Both the position numbers and the translations under genes were made by a program. Source: Montifringilla adamsi (lineage: Eukaryota; Chordata; Aves; Passeriformes; Passeridae). Taken from it: a stretch of DNA of 64,000 nucleotides. The notes beneath the pieces were generated by a model. It made no database searches. It was not told where the DNA came from and saw only the letters and a program-made list of their open reading frames with translations. Below are positions 38,181 to 51,894 of this stretch, in pieces (positions within the stretch are counted from its first letter, which is position 1; each line of letters opens with the position of its first letter). The stretch lies in contig JAGGNK010012114.1 in assembly GCA_017590115.1 (NCBI GenBank), positions 1,258,248 to 1,322,247 of the forward strand, written 5' to 3'.

Positions 38181-41100
38181 AGAACCCTTAAATATGATCT
38201 ATGGAAAGCTGACTTCAGTTTCATTTTGATTGCAATAGGCAAACCATGCCAAAGCAAAGCCTTAGTAGAAAACATTTACTGGTTAAATGAGTGTGGATAT
38301 TACTAAAACTTGTTTTGTGTCCACATCAAAAAAATGGCACACATTCAGCAGCCCTGGCTCTATTTAAATTAAGACAAACTTCTCATGAAATCTTGAATAA
38401 ATATTTAGGTTTATGTAATCAAGAAAATCTGTCTCTTCTCGTATTTATTATGTGTAATTTTTAGAGTTCTAAAAACGACTGTCACCAACGGTGTATACAG
38501 TAAATAAAGGGTGAACTCATCATTACAACATTTTGCCTATCCATTGAGGTGGATGAAATGCAACAGGTTCCAAGTATTCTTCAGTTCAAGCTCTCCATAA
38601 TCCTTTTTATTTGCATATTTGCTGATACAGAAAAGGATCAATGTTTGATGGATTTTGGCAAAGTCATTATTACAAACCTGTGTTCTGTAATTAATCTCAG
38701 ACTATGACCAGCAAATCTGAATAATTGCTTATGTACTCATCACATCTTCATGCTGTGAAATTAAAACCTGACTGAGACCCTCAAAGAATGAGAATGGAAA
38801 CACTTAATTTAGAAAATTACATGAATGGTAAAAAAAAACAAAGCACTTCCCCTTTAGGTAATCACTTTGTAGATCCATGCCAAAAAAAGAGTATATTCAG
38901 ATAGATTTGATCTAGAAATAAGTGGTAAAGATGCTCTTAATCTGGACTACAAGTAACTCATGGACACATTTTCTTTTAAATTTTAGAATTATACAGGTTT
39001 ACAAATAAATATAAATTAGCCTCTGTCCAGAAGGCTAGCAGAGAGCCAAGCTGCATTCTGAGGGGCTTCAGGCAGTTCTGAAAAGGTGTCTGGTATGTAA
39101 CAAAGGCAGTGCTGGGACTGGAGATGTCCAAGCAACACAGAGATGCTGGCTTGTAATGGTGCTGGCAATTCAACAGCAGGCATGCTTACTTGTTCCTGGA
39201 GTGAATCAATCACTGCCACTCCTAAAATTGCAAGCAGCACATATATACTCTACAAATAGTACATTTGGATCTCTGCATTATGCTGGTTCCATTATCCTGG
39301 TTCCAAAGAGGTGACCTTGTTATATGAATATAATTTATGCTGCTATGGTCCTTCTCTATCCTTATTTCCAAATTAATAAAGAAATAATTTTCTTACTGAT
39401 AATTGTAACTTCCTCTTATTTAGCTAACCAATGTTATCCAAAATTTTCTTTACTTGCCTCTAGTCTTCCATCAACTGTTTCATCATGTTCCTTTTTTCTG
39501 TCCCTCAATATATCAGGTGGCAGAAAAACACCCAAGAATACCTCATTAGAGTGAAAATGAAGGACTGATTCCAAAGACTTGTGTTGGTCTCTTTCACTAT
39601 TATTTTCTGCATTACTCTCTTTCACTTTTAAAAGCGTATACCTTTCCTTCATCCTTCCAGCTTTTCTCAACTCTCCTCTCTGTGCCAAAAATAATTTTCT
39701 GTAAAAGAGAAATTTTTGTCCCAAACAGGTATAAGTGAAAATGTATGGGTGGCTTATATAGGCCAACACAGATGAAGCAGAAATAGTCAAGCAGTTTGTG
39801 TAGCAAATCTGCTGGCCTTAAATGAGCACTTTTTTACAAAGAAACTCAAGGTAGATAAAATAATTTGAAACCAATAGAACCAGTGATTGAACCATCTTGA
39901 ATATTTTAACAGTAAAATGATTTATGCAATGCAAGTTTTATTTTTCCTCAAGACTAAATTAAAAAAAAAAAAATCAGTTATTCTGATAATTTTCCCACAC
40001 GCTCAAAATTTAATACAAAGGGGAGATTAACAATTTTTTAGCAAGGCCGCCTGTAAAATTATTTTGCTGGATCTGTTCAAAACCTCACAGTGGTTGTAAA
40101 GCAATAACAATAACAAAATATTTTGGAGCAAGTGTTTTTATTTTGGCAGGTATTTTTCAACTTGAATTATTTCAAGAATTTATAAACCAAAATATAAAAT
40201 TTTGTTGTAAGCTTAGTGTGCCTTAAAAATTAAAGGAATTTGGAACAGAGAAATACATATTTTATTTGAAAATGTAGCTACTTCATATTTAGATAATTTT
40301 GAAATGTTTTTCCCTAACTTTTACTCATGAGAAATTTCCATGAAACTAGCATTTTTTTGGAAAAAGTTTTCTTTTCTGAGCATTCACTTGAAAACATTTC
40401 AAGTTCACTTGGGAAACTTCAACAATTTGTAAGCAGTTATCTGCTGTACCCCAATTAAAGACACACATAAAAACAGTCATGGCACCTAAGAGCTTGCAAT
40501 CTAAAAGGCACAGATAAGGCTAAATTAATAGAGAGACCCAGAAAACGTGATGAAAGTGTAACCTTTCTCCACTCCTTCCCTGTATCTTTCTCCCTCATGC
40601 ACAATCACAAAAAGTTCTCTGCTTAAATACAAAAAGAATAACAGGGAGTACGACTTCACAGTTTTCCTGAGTTAAGCAGGAATTGCCATGCTTCCCCTCT
40701 GCCTGATAGAAAAACTTTGGTTTCCCAGAGGAGTACAGACCTCTAGCAGCTCCCTCCTAGTCCTGTGGAAAATAAACCCTGGATGTATCTGCAGGCAGGT
40801 TAAAATCTGAGCCCTTTCCTGGCCAGCTGGTATCCCCTGACTGCCGGTACTCAGGAAGGCAGGGAGTGTAAGTCGGATGTATATTACTCCAGGCACCTGA
40901 GGGCAAAGGGAATACATGCTAAAGAAAGGGCAGATAAACTAAACAATGTAGAAAACCGATATTTTTGCAAGGGGTTCCTCAAGAACCACTTGCTGATAGT
41001 AAACAAATGAGTCCTAATTCAGCTTCTTTTTAATGCCTCACAGACTGTATACTTACTGTATGTGGTTGACTTTCCAGGCTGGTTTGACCATTATATTTGT

Positions 41101-44100
41101 AAGATGAGAGTGTATTAAAAATAACTGTGAGCCAATTCTTAGCAATACCCTCAGACTAACTGTTTTCAAAGAATTTGATGAAGCTGTAATAAAAATCAAT
41201 TTATCCAGAGAAAGAAGCACTTCTTGTTCTCAAATGACAGATTTACTGTTTCACGCAAGCATGAATATCCTAGAGCTCACCCTTTTTAATAAGGAGTCTT
41301 TTAAAATACATAAAATATTTGTCCTAATGAAGTAATGGTTTCCTAAGGTTTTGCTTCTTTTCTCTACTGCCTACAGTTTTATGTCTTTGTTGAAATGTGT
41401 CACTTCTTAAATTATGATGTTTTCCTAAGTCTACTATATTCTTTTTCTAACCCACACTAAGAAAGCACAATTGTCAGACATTATGTTTTGAGGGCAAACT
41501 GACCTCCAACATATTGTGGATAACGTAAATTTAATATTTTATAGTTATTCTGAAAACATTCCTAAACTCAAAATCCTTGGTTGCTTAGTATCTTCAACTC
41601 ACTCCACCTAACAACAGTAAACTAAAGAGGCCAATGTTTTTTGCGGAAAATCAAAGTAAAAGGTAAGAGGCAAAGCTAAAAAAGTGCTTCAACTTTTAGG
41701 GAGTCACTGTTACAGAGTCATTGCCAACTTCAGATAAGACACTGTACTGAGACAGCCCAAAGAGCTGCTGCAATTCCAGGACTCTCATCTTAGCCTGTTC
41801 AAATTTGTCTAAAAATTCTCCAAGAAACTGGGAGTATAGGAGGAGTGAGACAGGAGAGGTTAATGCACTGTGATTCTAGCCTCAGCTGACTCATTCTGTC
41901 AAGAAATACTGAGGCTCCTCCAACAGAACGTGATAGTGTGTCACTGTGGTAGATTTTGCTTCTTTTTCTCAAACACTTTTCATTCTCCAGTAGAGAGCAG
42001 AGAAGGATCTGAGTTACTCCAGGCTTCAAAGGAAAGACATTTATTTTGTCCAGATAAGTAAATTGTCTAGTAATCCCATGTGGCATCTGGATAGGAAATA
42101 TATTATACTTACTAGAAAATTGAGCAAATCCTTGGAATCAAGGGTGAATAAACAAACTGACTGAGAGGAAAAGACACTTACCAGAGTCTTAATAATGAGG
42201 TACATTCAGGAGCATTCCATACTTTAAAGGGTAGTTTTGCGGTGAGCATGACTAATGAGGCCTGGTTTGTTTGTGGATGTGTGTGTCTTTTGTCCCCAAA
42301 ACATTCATGGCTGTAATAATCTCCACTTTGATACTGATTCCAGTGTACGATACACTGATATGTAAATACTTTTCTGTTGTGTATGCACTTAGTACTGCTG
42401 CTATCACTGGAAGTTCAGCACACATAAGATCAAAATGTGCAATGCAGTCTGTCTCTGTGAGTGCAGGAGGAGCAAGTAGGGATAGCTGTATTGGTGACTG
42501 AAATTGCTCCCAAAAATATCCCGTAGTTTTTGCTCAACAGTGAGACATAGATTGGGTCACTGAGCTTTGCTGAGCCCCAAAGGGTTTTTCTTTTCTTGAA
42601 AGCGGCCCAAAAGCATGTAACTTCTTCTAGATGTCACTTTGTGAAATGTGAAGTAGCAAAAGGTGAAATCTGGAAGGAGAGAAAAGTCCTGGTGCACAGT
42701 TTGCACATGCTCACCAAACCTTATATGTTTTACCAGTAGTGCAGGCAATAGGTCCAGATTGCAGATATTGTTTTCTTCAATCTCTGGGAATTTAAACTGC
42801 TCCATATTTGGAAAAGTACAGTTGCCATGACAATACCAAAAAGAGTATGCCCTGTATGTTTTTCATATTTGACTTCACTATATATACAGGATATCCTGTA
42901 TTATACACACTGTCTGGCACTTCTAAAAGACAAAAACTACATTTCCTGTTTTCTTCTCTTTTTTTTTTTTTCTTACTTTTTCCACATTTCAGGAGATTTA
43001 CCTTCTTACCTATGATACCAAAATGAGTGAAAATGCAGGCGCAATTACTGTATTCCTACCAATATAGTTCTGACTCTTAATTAAATCCATTCCAATCTCT
43101 ACAGGTAAATCATTAGCAGTAACAGAGTTAAATTGTACATACTTTCTATAATCATAAAATTTAAATGTCATGTTTTGTGACATTTTCTCAATCTAAAATG
43201 TGTTTTGTCCAAAAATGTTCAAAATCAACAGTGACCAAAATAAACCCTCAGATTCTATTGGTGTTTTGAACACTGTGACTATGATCTGAATGAGACCCAA
43301 AATTGTACTACTATGAGCAGCTCTGAACACAAACTTGCATGGAAGTTCTACAAACAGTGTCAAAAGGCATCATGCTCCGCAATGCAGAGCATCTGTATTT
43401 CAGTCTTTTAATTACAGTGTAAATCCTCTAAAAGTCAGTGCAATAATAACCAGCAGAAGCAGATAGCTAGCAGATTTTTGAATTATAGTGGTGATGGGAG
43501 AAAAAGCAGGAAGACCTCACCACACTTATAACAAATGACTGCAGCACTTTTCACCTGTAACATTACAAAGATATGTATTGCAATTCCCATTTTACACCTG
43601 ATGTAAACCATACCATTAACGTTGCAACTCTACTTAAACAGTCTGTCAACTTTAATGTTACATCTACATATACTGTTGACATAAATGAGAAAAAAAAATC
43701 CAAACCTCATCACATATGTCATTCACATAGTGAATACACTCAGTTCTGAGATTTGTATTGATTTAATATCCTTGAGAATAAAAATAAACAGGACTCAAAA
43801 GATCCATCATGATGCAATTATCCAAAGTTTTCCTTTTAAAATGCATATCTGCTTGGTCCCTGACAAAACAATTTTAACTGTAAATTTGCAAATGTCTCTG
43901 TTATAAAACTGCACAGATCTGAACTATAATAGTCAAAGCTCAAATGTTTTATAAATACATTTTAAATATGGCATTAATATAAAAATCCCATATCTTGCAA
44001 ACAAAAAACTCCATCATGTAATTTTGAACTTCTTCTGACCTTCTGATGGCTACAATTGAGAACAAATGTTACCCAATAAATACACTGGCAGTCTTTTATT

Positions 44101-44616
44101 TGCAAAAAATAAGGCAATTAATTTAAGCAGCCTTTGTTTTAGTAGATATGTCGGATGCATTGCATAGGAAAAGATACGAGTCTTTCATATATATCAGTCA
44201 TAATCAGAGATTAAAATCCTTACTGATTTAGAGCATATCTACACTGCAATCAAAGTGACTGGGACTGGTACGGACAAGTCTGTTTTCTGGGTGTAAATTA
44301 GTTACCTAGGTCGTGAGAGTACTTACGGCTACTTTCTGTGCCTCACTGAGACTTTGCTGTCCTGTGGTAAACTAATTTCCTTGAAAGAAAGGGTATGAAC
44401 AATTTTTATCATCTCAACATTGAAGTGACTACTGTAGTACACTGTTTACTAGAAAAACAAAACCACCTTCTCTATACAAATACATTTATTAGTAAATGTA
44501 TGGAATCATATCAGTCTTAAAACAGTTAGCCACCATTATGACTATGAAAGCATGCTGTCAACCAGTCGGGAGTTTGGGTTTTCTAATTTTCCAGCATTAT
44601 TTCAAAAATATACTTC

Positions 44617-44653
44617 TCCTTTTCTTTTTTTTTCTTTCTTTTTTTTTTTTTTT
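44617..44653. repeat. T-rich tract
   Basis: Nearly pure T with scattered C over 37 bases. Confidence 0.8.
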
Positions 44654-44871
44654 AATTAAATATACAGCAGTAACAGCAGTCTTTAAGAGAGCTGTGATTT
44701 CTAAGGCTGCTGAAAGCTGCTTCCCTAAAATGTCCTTTCCTACCCAGTAAATGATTACAGCAGGGCAAAAGGGAAAAAAGCAAAAGGGAAAACCCACTAT
44801 TTTTTTGGTCATATTGCCCACAAAACTATGTTGGCAAAGCTTTTCAGACACATGCTCAAAACTTAAAATAT

Positions 44872-44889
44872 ATAAATAAATAAATAAAA
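44872..44889. repeat. (AAAT)n microsatellite
   Basis: Four AAAT units, short but clean. Confidence 0.7.
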
Positions 44890-45246
44890 GTGTTCCTCTT
44901 CCACTCAATTTCAATTTCAGAGCTTGACAAACTGGCACATCTCAAGTCATTTTATGGAAGCTTTGAGATAATACGTGGTGGCAAGAATAAGAGAATGCCT
45001 GGAGCATGACAAGAACGGGATACCACTGCTTGAACTGCAGAAAAATCTTGACATTACAAGTGGCAGCATGAAATAGTGAAGCCTGGTGAGTCTAACTATT
45101 TCATCTTTATCAAATGGAAGAGCAAAAAGCCTTTACTGGAGACCAGAGGCTCTAATTCCTCTGCTTGGAGAAGGGCCAAGGGAAGACATGGTTTCCACAT
45201 GGAAAATGCAGTGGCTCCAAAGGTCCATCACTCCGTGTCAGAGCCA

Positions 45247-45270
45247 GGGGGGTCTGGGAGGGCAGGGGGG
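45247..45270 (+). other. G-quadruplex motif
   Basis: Four G-runs of 6, 3, 3 and 6 bases with loops of 3, 1 and 2 bases satisfy the standard G4 rule. It lies on the plus strand, which is the template strand for PRDM6 transcription, inside the GC-rich block at 45.1-45.5 kb. Confidence 0.75.
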
Positions 45271-46162
45271 ATTCTGGTAAAGCAGCTGTGGCTCTCCTTG
45301 CTGACCTTTTCTCTCCAGTGGCACCATGTCAGATCAGCCAGCGGGCCCTGTGTAAACCCAGCCTTGTCCCGTGGCGCACGTGGCTGTCTCATGGGCTCTC
45401 CAAAGGCTGAGGTCTTTGAGGATCTTTCTCTTAACAGTGGAGAAATAGTTGCCGTCAAAATTGGGTCTTTGGGAGGCAAAACTCACTCAGTCTTGTGCAA
45501 AATAAAGTGCCAACTCTGCCTTCCAGCAAAGTCTAATTAGAAATTCTTAATTAGAGAGAAAATCGGCATCATGCTCACACTAGTATGAACTGACAGGAAC
45601 TGAAACACAAGAGAGAGTACAGCGCATCTGCACAGGCACTCAGAGAAATGATTGTGTGAAACTATGTAACAGTGTCATCTAGTGACTCATGCCATAATCT
45701 TATTATCCTGACAGTGTAACCAGCTACAAGGGAGGCCAGTTTTTACCCTGCTGAAGGGAGCTGTGCCCACACACTCTACTGACACTTGGCATTCAGCTGT
45801 GGCAAGATTCACAAGCAAACTGAGAGCACGCATACATAAATAGGACATTTGCAAACAATTGTCTGGTAAGTGCACGGATACCCTTAATTCTGCGTGTGGA
45901 AATCCTAGTGGAATGCCAATTCAAGGCATGGTATAGGTCCTGTCTTGTGTCATGGAGAGCGTCTGTCATGATGCTGCTGAAATACAGCCCATGATTTGAC
46001 TCCTTTGAACTCAGTCCTTCACAAGGACATTTCACAAGGTCCTGCAGACCACCAGGGAGCTGAGGACAGCAGTTCAGCAGCCTGTGGTGAAAGTAGCCAC
46101 AGCTATGAGCAAGCAACTTGGTTGTCTTCTTTTTCCTTCCTAACATCTGACCCTAACACCAA

Positions 46163-46312
46163 GGATTACCCTGGGAGTGTTCAAGGCCAGGATGGACAGG
46201 GCTTTTGAGAAACCTGGTCTAGTGGTGGTGTCCCTGCCCATGGCAGAGATGTTGGAATCAGAGGGTCTTTAAGGTCCCTCCAAAAGCAAACCATCCTACG
46301 ATTATGTATCAG
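46163..46312 (+). mobile_element. CR1 LINE 3'-end fragment, plus sense
   Basis: It contains 'GGGAGTGTTCAAGGCCAGGA', 'CCTGGTCTAGTGGTGGTGTC', 'CCTGCCCATGGCAGAGATG', 'GGTCTTTAAGGTCCCTCCAA' and a decayed tail (CCATCCTACGATTATG). This is the classic CR1 3' end, about 150 bp, in the orientation opposite to PRDM6. Confidence 0.9.
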
Positions 46313-47041
46313 TAACAAATGTGAATAAATCCCATATCATACTTCCTTATTTCTATGCACATTCAGTGAATGCAAGCTAATCTGCCCATAAGGCTCATAA
46401 GAGCCCTTTAGCATGACACTAGAAAGTTGTTTCTTTAGTTTTTCCATTTTTTTCACTCTTCTTGCCTGAAAGTCTGCTTCCCACACAAGCAACTACATAA
46501 CAAAGGCCATTAATAAAAATGAAAAAGCTTAACTAATATATTGGATTCTTTCCTTTTTAGAGTTATGAAGTTCTTCATAAAGTGCAATACTTGCCAAAGA
46601 ATACAGTTAAAGGAATGAGCATTTTGTTATATTTCCATTTTAATTAATTAAACTGTCAGAAACATTGTCCAAAGAGCATTCACTCTGACAAACTTGGAAA
46701 ATCTGGAAAATGTAATGCAAGTGTGACGCTTGTCTATAATTCATGCTCCAGTTTACAGGGGTATTAACTGCACTGCAATCTTTATTACCCCTTTGTAAAT
46801 AAAAATAAAATTGAATAAATGCAGTTTAAGTGCATTGGATTTTTTGCAGAGATTTTAATTTTCAAATCATATTCACCTCCTTTGCCTCCTTCTTTTGCTT
46901 TGCACTCTACTGCTTTGTTTTTTAAAATATATATATCAAAACTTAATGTAACATTCCAGAAAATTAAGAAAACATTTTTTCATTGGTTTGATAGTTAATT
47001 TTTTTGATTCTGCTGTAAGAGAATATTTTAGATTGAGTTTA

Positions 47042-47062
47042 ACACACATACACACACACACA
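47042..47062. repeat. (CA)n microsatellite
   Basis: ACACACATACACACACACACA, one interruption. Confidence 0.75.
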
Positions 47063-49775
47063 AAATTTTAAAAGGGCTGTCATCCATGTTCAGATTTTCT
47101 TACTTGAGCTTTGCACTTACCATGCAGCTGAAACATCTTTGGTATCTAATTGGGTACCATCATAACAATAACTCAGAACAAGAGGCAAACTGGAACACCT
47201 TTCTTCTTCCTAGGGCATTTAAATCTTGTATTCAGTTTAATCACCGAGCTCTGCTCAGAGCCCTGATCACTAATTTGGGTGCTTTCAGAATCTCAAGCCT
47301 GTGCAACCTGTGCAGTTTAGTGCATCACAGCCAGGCACCCTGAAAGGATTCATCCAGGCCAGCAATACTGAAAACTCAGCTATACTGTGCCATGCAGGTG
47401 CAAGAGCTCATTCAGAAATAAGTCAGCTCAACACATCCCTGTAGAGGGTACATATACCCCTGGTGACCAAGGAGCACTAACATCTGATGAGCACCAGACC
47501 TCTGGGTTTGGTGGTATCAGCTCAGCTCTCTCCAGGCAAGTGTCTGTACGCAGCAATCTCGCAAGTTTTAAGTGGTTCATTGCTGGTGATACAATAGAAA
47601 ACAAATTTAAAACTGAAACATGGGAGGGGGGAAAGAGAGAGAAAAATGTTTACAGCTGTTAGAAATGCTGTTAGAAAAAGGTTAAGTTGAAAGAATAAAA
47701 AGGAGGAAAGAAGGTCCCAGATATGTGAAGGAGTCCCTTGGCTTTCATTTCGAAAGAAAGCTATAAGCACTTTGCTTTGCCAGAACAGTCTTAGAAATCT
47801 GTAACAAGAAAGAAAGAAAGGAAAAATCCTGAAACTCCTTTCCATACTATGAATAAAAGGAGAGGCTGTTCTGTATCCTTTCCCAGACCTAATCTAAGAA
47901 GCAACTTACTGAGGAACCCCAGGGCCCAGGAATAAGCTATAACCAAAATAAAGCTGAAGCAGCACAGCCTGTTGCCTTTAGGAAGAGGAAATCTCAAGAT
48001 ATCACAAGCTGCTCTCAGGTCCCTCTTCTCAAGGGGAGCAGTAGGTCCAACACTCCCACTTCTTCAGCACAGTATCTCAGGACAACTCATGTCCAGCTGT
48101 CACCTCATGTTTCTCATCTGCAATACTGCTGATCCCTACTTTCTCACACTGCCTAGATCCATTCCTTTATTCCTTCCCTTCCCCCTCCCACCCCACCCCT
48201 TAATCCACCTATTCTTTCTTTTTCACCTTCACATCATCTTCTTTCTCAGGCTTTTCATCCCAGCTCCACTCTGCATTCCCAGTGTAGGTAGATATAGTTA
48301 TATAGATTTCAATATTCCTTTCTAAAAGAGTGAAGCATTTGAATACCTCAACAATCTGTCAACAGGCACATAACAAACACAAGAAAACAGGTTATTTTTG
48401 TTGCCTTGAAACTCATCCTCTTTATCTGCCCTTTTTCATTATTTTCTTTATGGCACCAAAATTATGATAAGCTAGATTTTTTGTTGGGACATGATTTATA
48501 TTTATCAGGCAGGTGACTCCAAGGTGCTGAAAAAAGGAAGCATTAAAAAGGTGAGATGGAAAGAGATACTTTACAGTAACTTGGCTTAGTTCTTAGCCTG
48601 CTTTATGAGAATAAAATCTAATACCAATGCAGTGAAGTTGAAAAACTACTCTGAAATCCTTCAGCATATGAGTTTGGGGTCTAATTTCACACAAGTAACA
48701 CCCTCGATACAGCCACATTTGGAATTGCAAGGCATATCTGTGAGAATTAGTGGACTGGAATGACTGAATTTCAGACAGTACTTTTTCTTCTTAACTGCAA
48801 GGAAAAATCAAACATAAATGAATGATGTTCAAAGAAATAAAGTTAAATTTATGAAGCTAATTCTGACTTAGAATATTTATAGCAAAACAGTGCAAGGCTT
48901 TGTATGTGCTGCATAGACTTATTAGTTAAAAAAATATATTTAATAAGTGACAAGGCCAAATGAAAAATTTTATGTGGTACTGGATACCCACCCAAGTAGT
49001 TAAATCAATTCCTTTCTGTTTAATTTTGCTATTTGTTTTTCTATCTGAGCTGCCAATTTTCTAACATATTAGGGAAGAAGTGGGAAAGTCTTTTTGATTG
49101 ATAACAAGTTCAGATTTTTGTGTCAGATCAGTAGAGATTTTTTTTTTTCAAAGTAAGAATTTCGTATGTTGCTTTTACATTCTTAGACAATTATTCTACA
49201 AAAATTATTTAAATGCTCTTTTTTTAGCTGCCCTGACAAGAACACCAAAACAGTTCACATCACCCTTGACCTGCAGGGTGTACATCATCTTGTCAACATA
49301 TAAACAAACACATGATGGGCTGTATTTTAATAGATTCTGTAAATATCAAGATCCAATTCATCAAAAGGTTTGCCAAAGTGACAGCTGTGGGGGTTGCAGT
49401 ATGTAGTTGCACGTCCATTCAGCGTCCTTGCAACAGGATCATTACAAGAAAATTCAGAGCTACTGTTGCTATTTCTTCCACATTATTATTTCTCTGGAAA
49501 TCTGGGTTAAGCTGCTGTCTGTATATGCCACTTCATGTATAAGAGAAATATGCAGACTTCCAGGCAGAACCACAGGGACAGCTTTTATAATAATCCCTCT
49601 CCTCTCTCCCCATCTTTATCAGACAGTTCCTCTGATGTGCTGCACTCTGTCATAAAAGGAGGCTGAGAGGAATTTATAAGCACAGAAACTCTTCCTTTGG
49701 AGAATGAACAGAACTCATTTTTGATAAGGTTTACACAGACACAGTAACTTTTCTTGGTTGGTTTTGTAGCTTTAT

Positions 49776-49850
49776 GAATTTCAAAGCTAGCAGGGACTGT
49801 TAGATAATTTGCTCCAGACTATACTTCATGGGCCATTAACTTCTATACAG
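49776..49850 (-). mobile_element. Possible ancient CR1/L3-type tail relic
   Basis: The stretch 'ATTTCAAAGCTAGCAGGGAC' followed by a diverged 'CTCCAGACTATACTTCATGG' and 'CTTCTATACAGGAACAG' resembles an old amniote CR1-type 3' end known from turtles and birds (gggac-tgtt...tcat-tag-tctgacctcctgtata...). Divergence is high and the call rests on remembered consensus only. Confidence 0.35.
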
Positions 49851-51870
49851 GAACAGACATAGAAAAAAGGGGGACGACCAGTACGTGCTTGAGGACTGAG
49901 TGGCATCAGTACCTGGTGCCCCTATAATGCCGGGGAATTGTTAAGAGAGTTAATGCCCTGAGGCCCAGAGAAAGCCAGGACAGCCATACCTGAATCTGCA
50001 GAGATTGTTAAATGTGTGCAAGGACAGTGGCAGTCAGCCTAGGGGAAAAACCTGCTGGCTGTGAAATGTAAGGCTAACACCTCACACCGCTGCCCTTGAC
50101 CCAAGGTCCTGCAGCAATTCTCTGACTCACAAAAAAACACAAAGAAAGCAGAATCTATCTGGGCACCTGAGGGAAGAAACTCTCAGAAAACACCCCAGTA
50201 AAGATGAGATTCTTATGCAGTGTACTACAAGGAAGATGCAGACAAACAGTCTTGCTCTCCTCATGTACGTCCCGGGAGGTAAAGGTTTTGGAGTTTCACA
50301 GGCCATGAAGGCAAAGGCTGACATCACTGAATCCAAAGGTGTGCAACTTGACACATCTAAAGACCTTTTAAAAGTCAAAGGTGCCAGAATCTTTGAGCAA
50401 GACATTCTTATGCTTTACTGCTAAACATATTTACCTTCCTCTTTTGAGATGCATTTCATCTAGCTTCAGGTTCTAGCCATGGTATTTTGTTTATCACATC
50501 TCATCCATTAAATAGAAAATCCCTTCTGCCAGGTAGGATTTTCTTTTACGTATGTAAGTGTCTAAACCAAGAAGTCAAACCAGCTCTAACCTCTTCCATA
50601 ATGAAGGCAATACATCATGCTCCATTAAGAACTATATTCAAAGGCGGGTTTTTTTCCACAACCTGATCACCTCCACAACCACCTTGTACTCTTTTACCAC
50701 AGTACTCTGGTTGTGGTCTCTAGACACAAGGTAACTTTTCAAAGACATTTCAGTCATATGATACTAGTCATATTATACAATTTATAGCTACCGTGACCCT
50801 TTCCTGCAGAGTTTAATGCCATAATGCTCATGGGCAACTCAAACATAAATTCCTATGCTCATGCACAAAGCCAGCTTCTCTCTCCTTGGCCCTTGGTGCC
50901 TTTCCAACAGACTCCCTCCAGGACGAGAAGTTTAAGAGACTGATGTATGAATTTTAAATATTTGTCTCTCTTTGAAACTCCTAGCATTTTTGGTTTTGCT
51001 TGAATGGAAAGTAACATTGGAGTCTTTTTACTAACTACAAAATACAAACAACCATGAAACATAGAAGGAAAATGCCTAAAAATCCTACAGTCTGACAGCA
51101 GGGTGAAGCTCAGAAGTCCTGATTCTGGAAGTCACTTCATACTTTCTGTAAGCTCCTCAACACCACCATCTTCCAACAAAGCTGAAAGAAATAAATGAAA
51201 TCTCAGAACTTTGCAGCCATGTTCTGGTAGGACCTTAAACACCCAGGCTTCCATTCGTAGTATTTATAGCTGCCACGCACTCAAGAGAAGAGTCTTCTAA
51301 CCGGATTGGTTGTAGTTAGGCACAGCAACTGATTTTTGGTTTGGTTTAGTTTGGTTTAAATATAGAAGTTTACTTGGAGCTCTCAAGACCTTAATATGAA
51401 ACCATTCCACTTTCACCCATAAGATTCATGAGCAGTTTGAGCAAATGTTAGAGCTGATTCAGCCTGTGTATATATGCAAAACTGCCCTAATATAAAGCAC
51501 ACAGTATAAGACCTCTACTGACATTTGCAGTTGTATCCTTTGCTCTTGATTAACTTAATCCAACTGAGCAACCCAGTCAGTGTTACAGGTAGGACAAATC
51601 ACCTGCAGCTATAAATGGAAGATTTAAATTATCTCTCAGTTTTCAGAAAGCCTAGTAAGGTGTTGGTCAAACAGTCACAATTTTTTTCCCAGTGGGCACA
51701 GAACAGAGTCATGTCAGAAGGCATGGAGATCCCTCTAATAACAAACACACTCTGGGCACAATGGGGTTCCAGCCCATAAGACAATTACTCTTGCAAGGAT
51801 TTGCACGCTTGGGCACGGCACTGTGCTAGCAGACACACACCCACATGGCTTACAGTCCACAGCAAGCTTC

Positions 51871-51894
51871 TCTCTGGTCAGCTTAGACCAGAGA
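51871..51894. repeat. Short inverted repeat
   Basis: TCTCTGGTC (51871-51879) and GACCAGAGA (51886-51894) are exact reverse complements with a 6-base loop. It lies in a GC-richer patch of the long intron. Function unknown. Confidence 0.6.
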
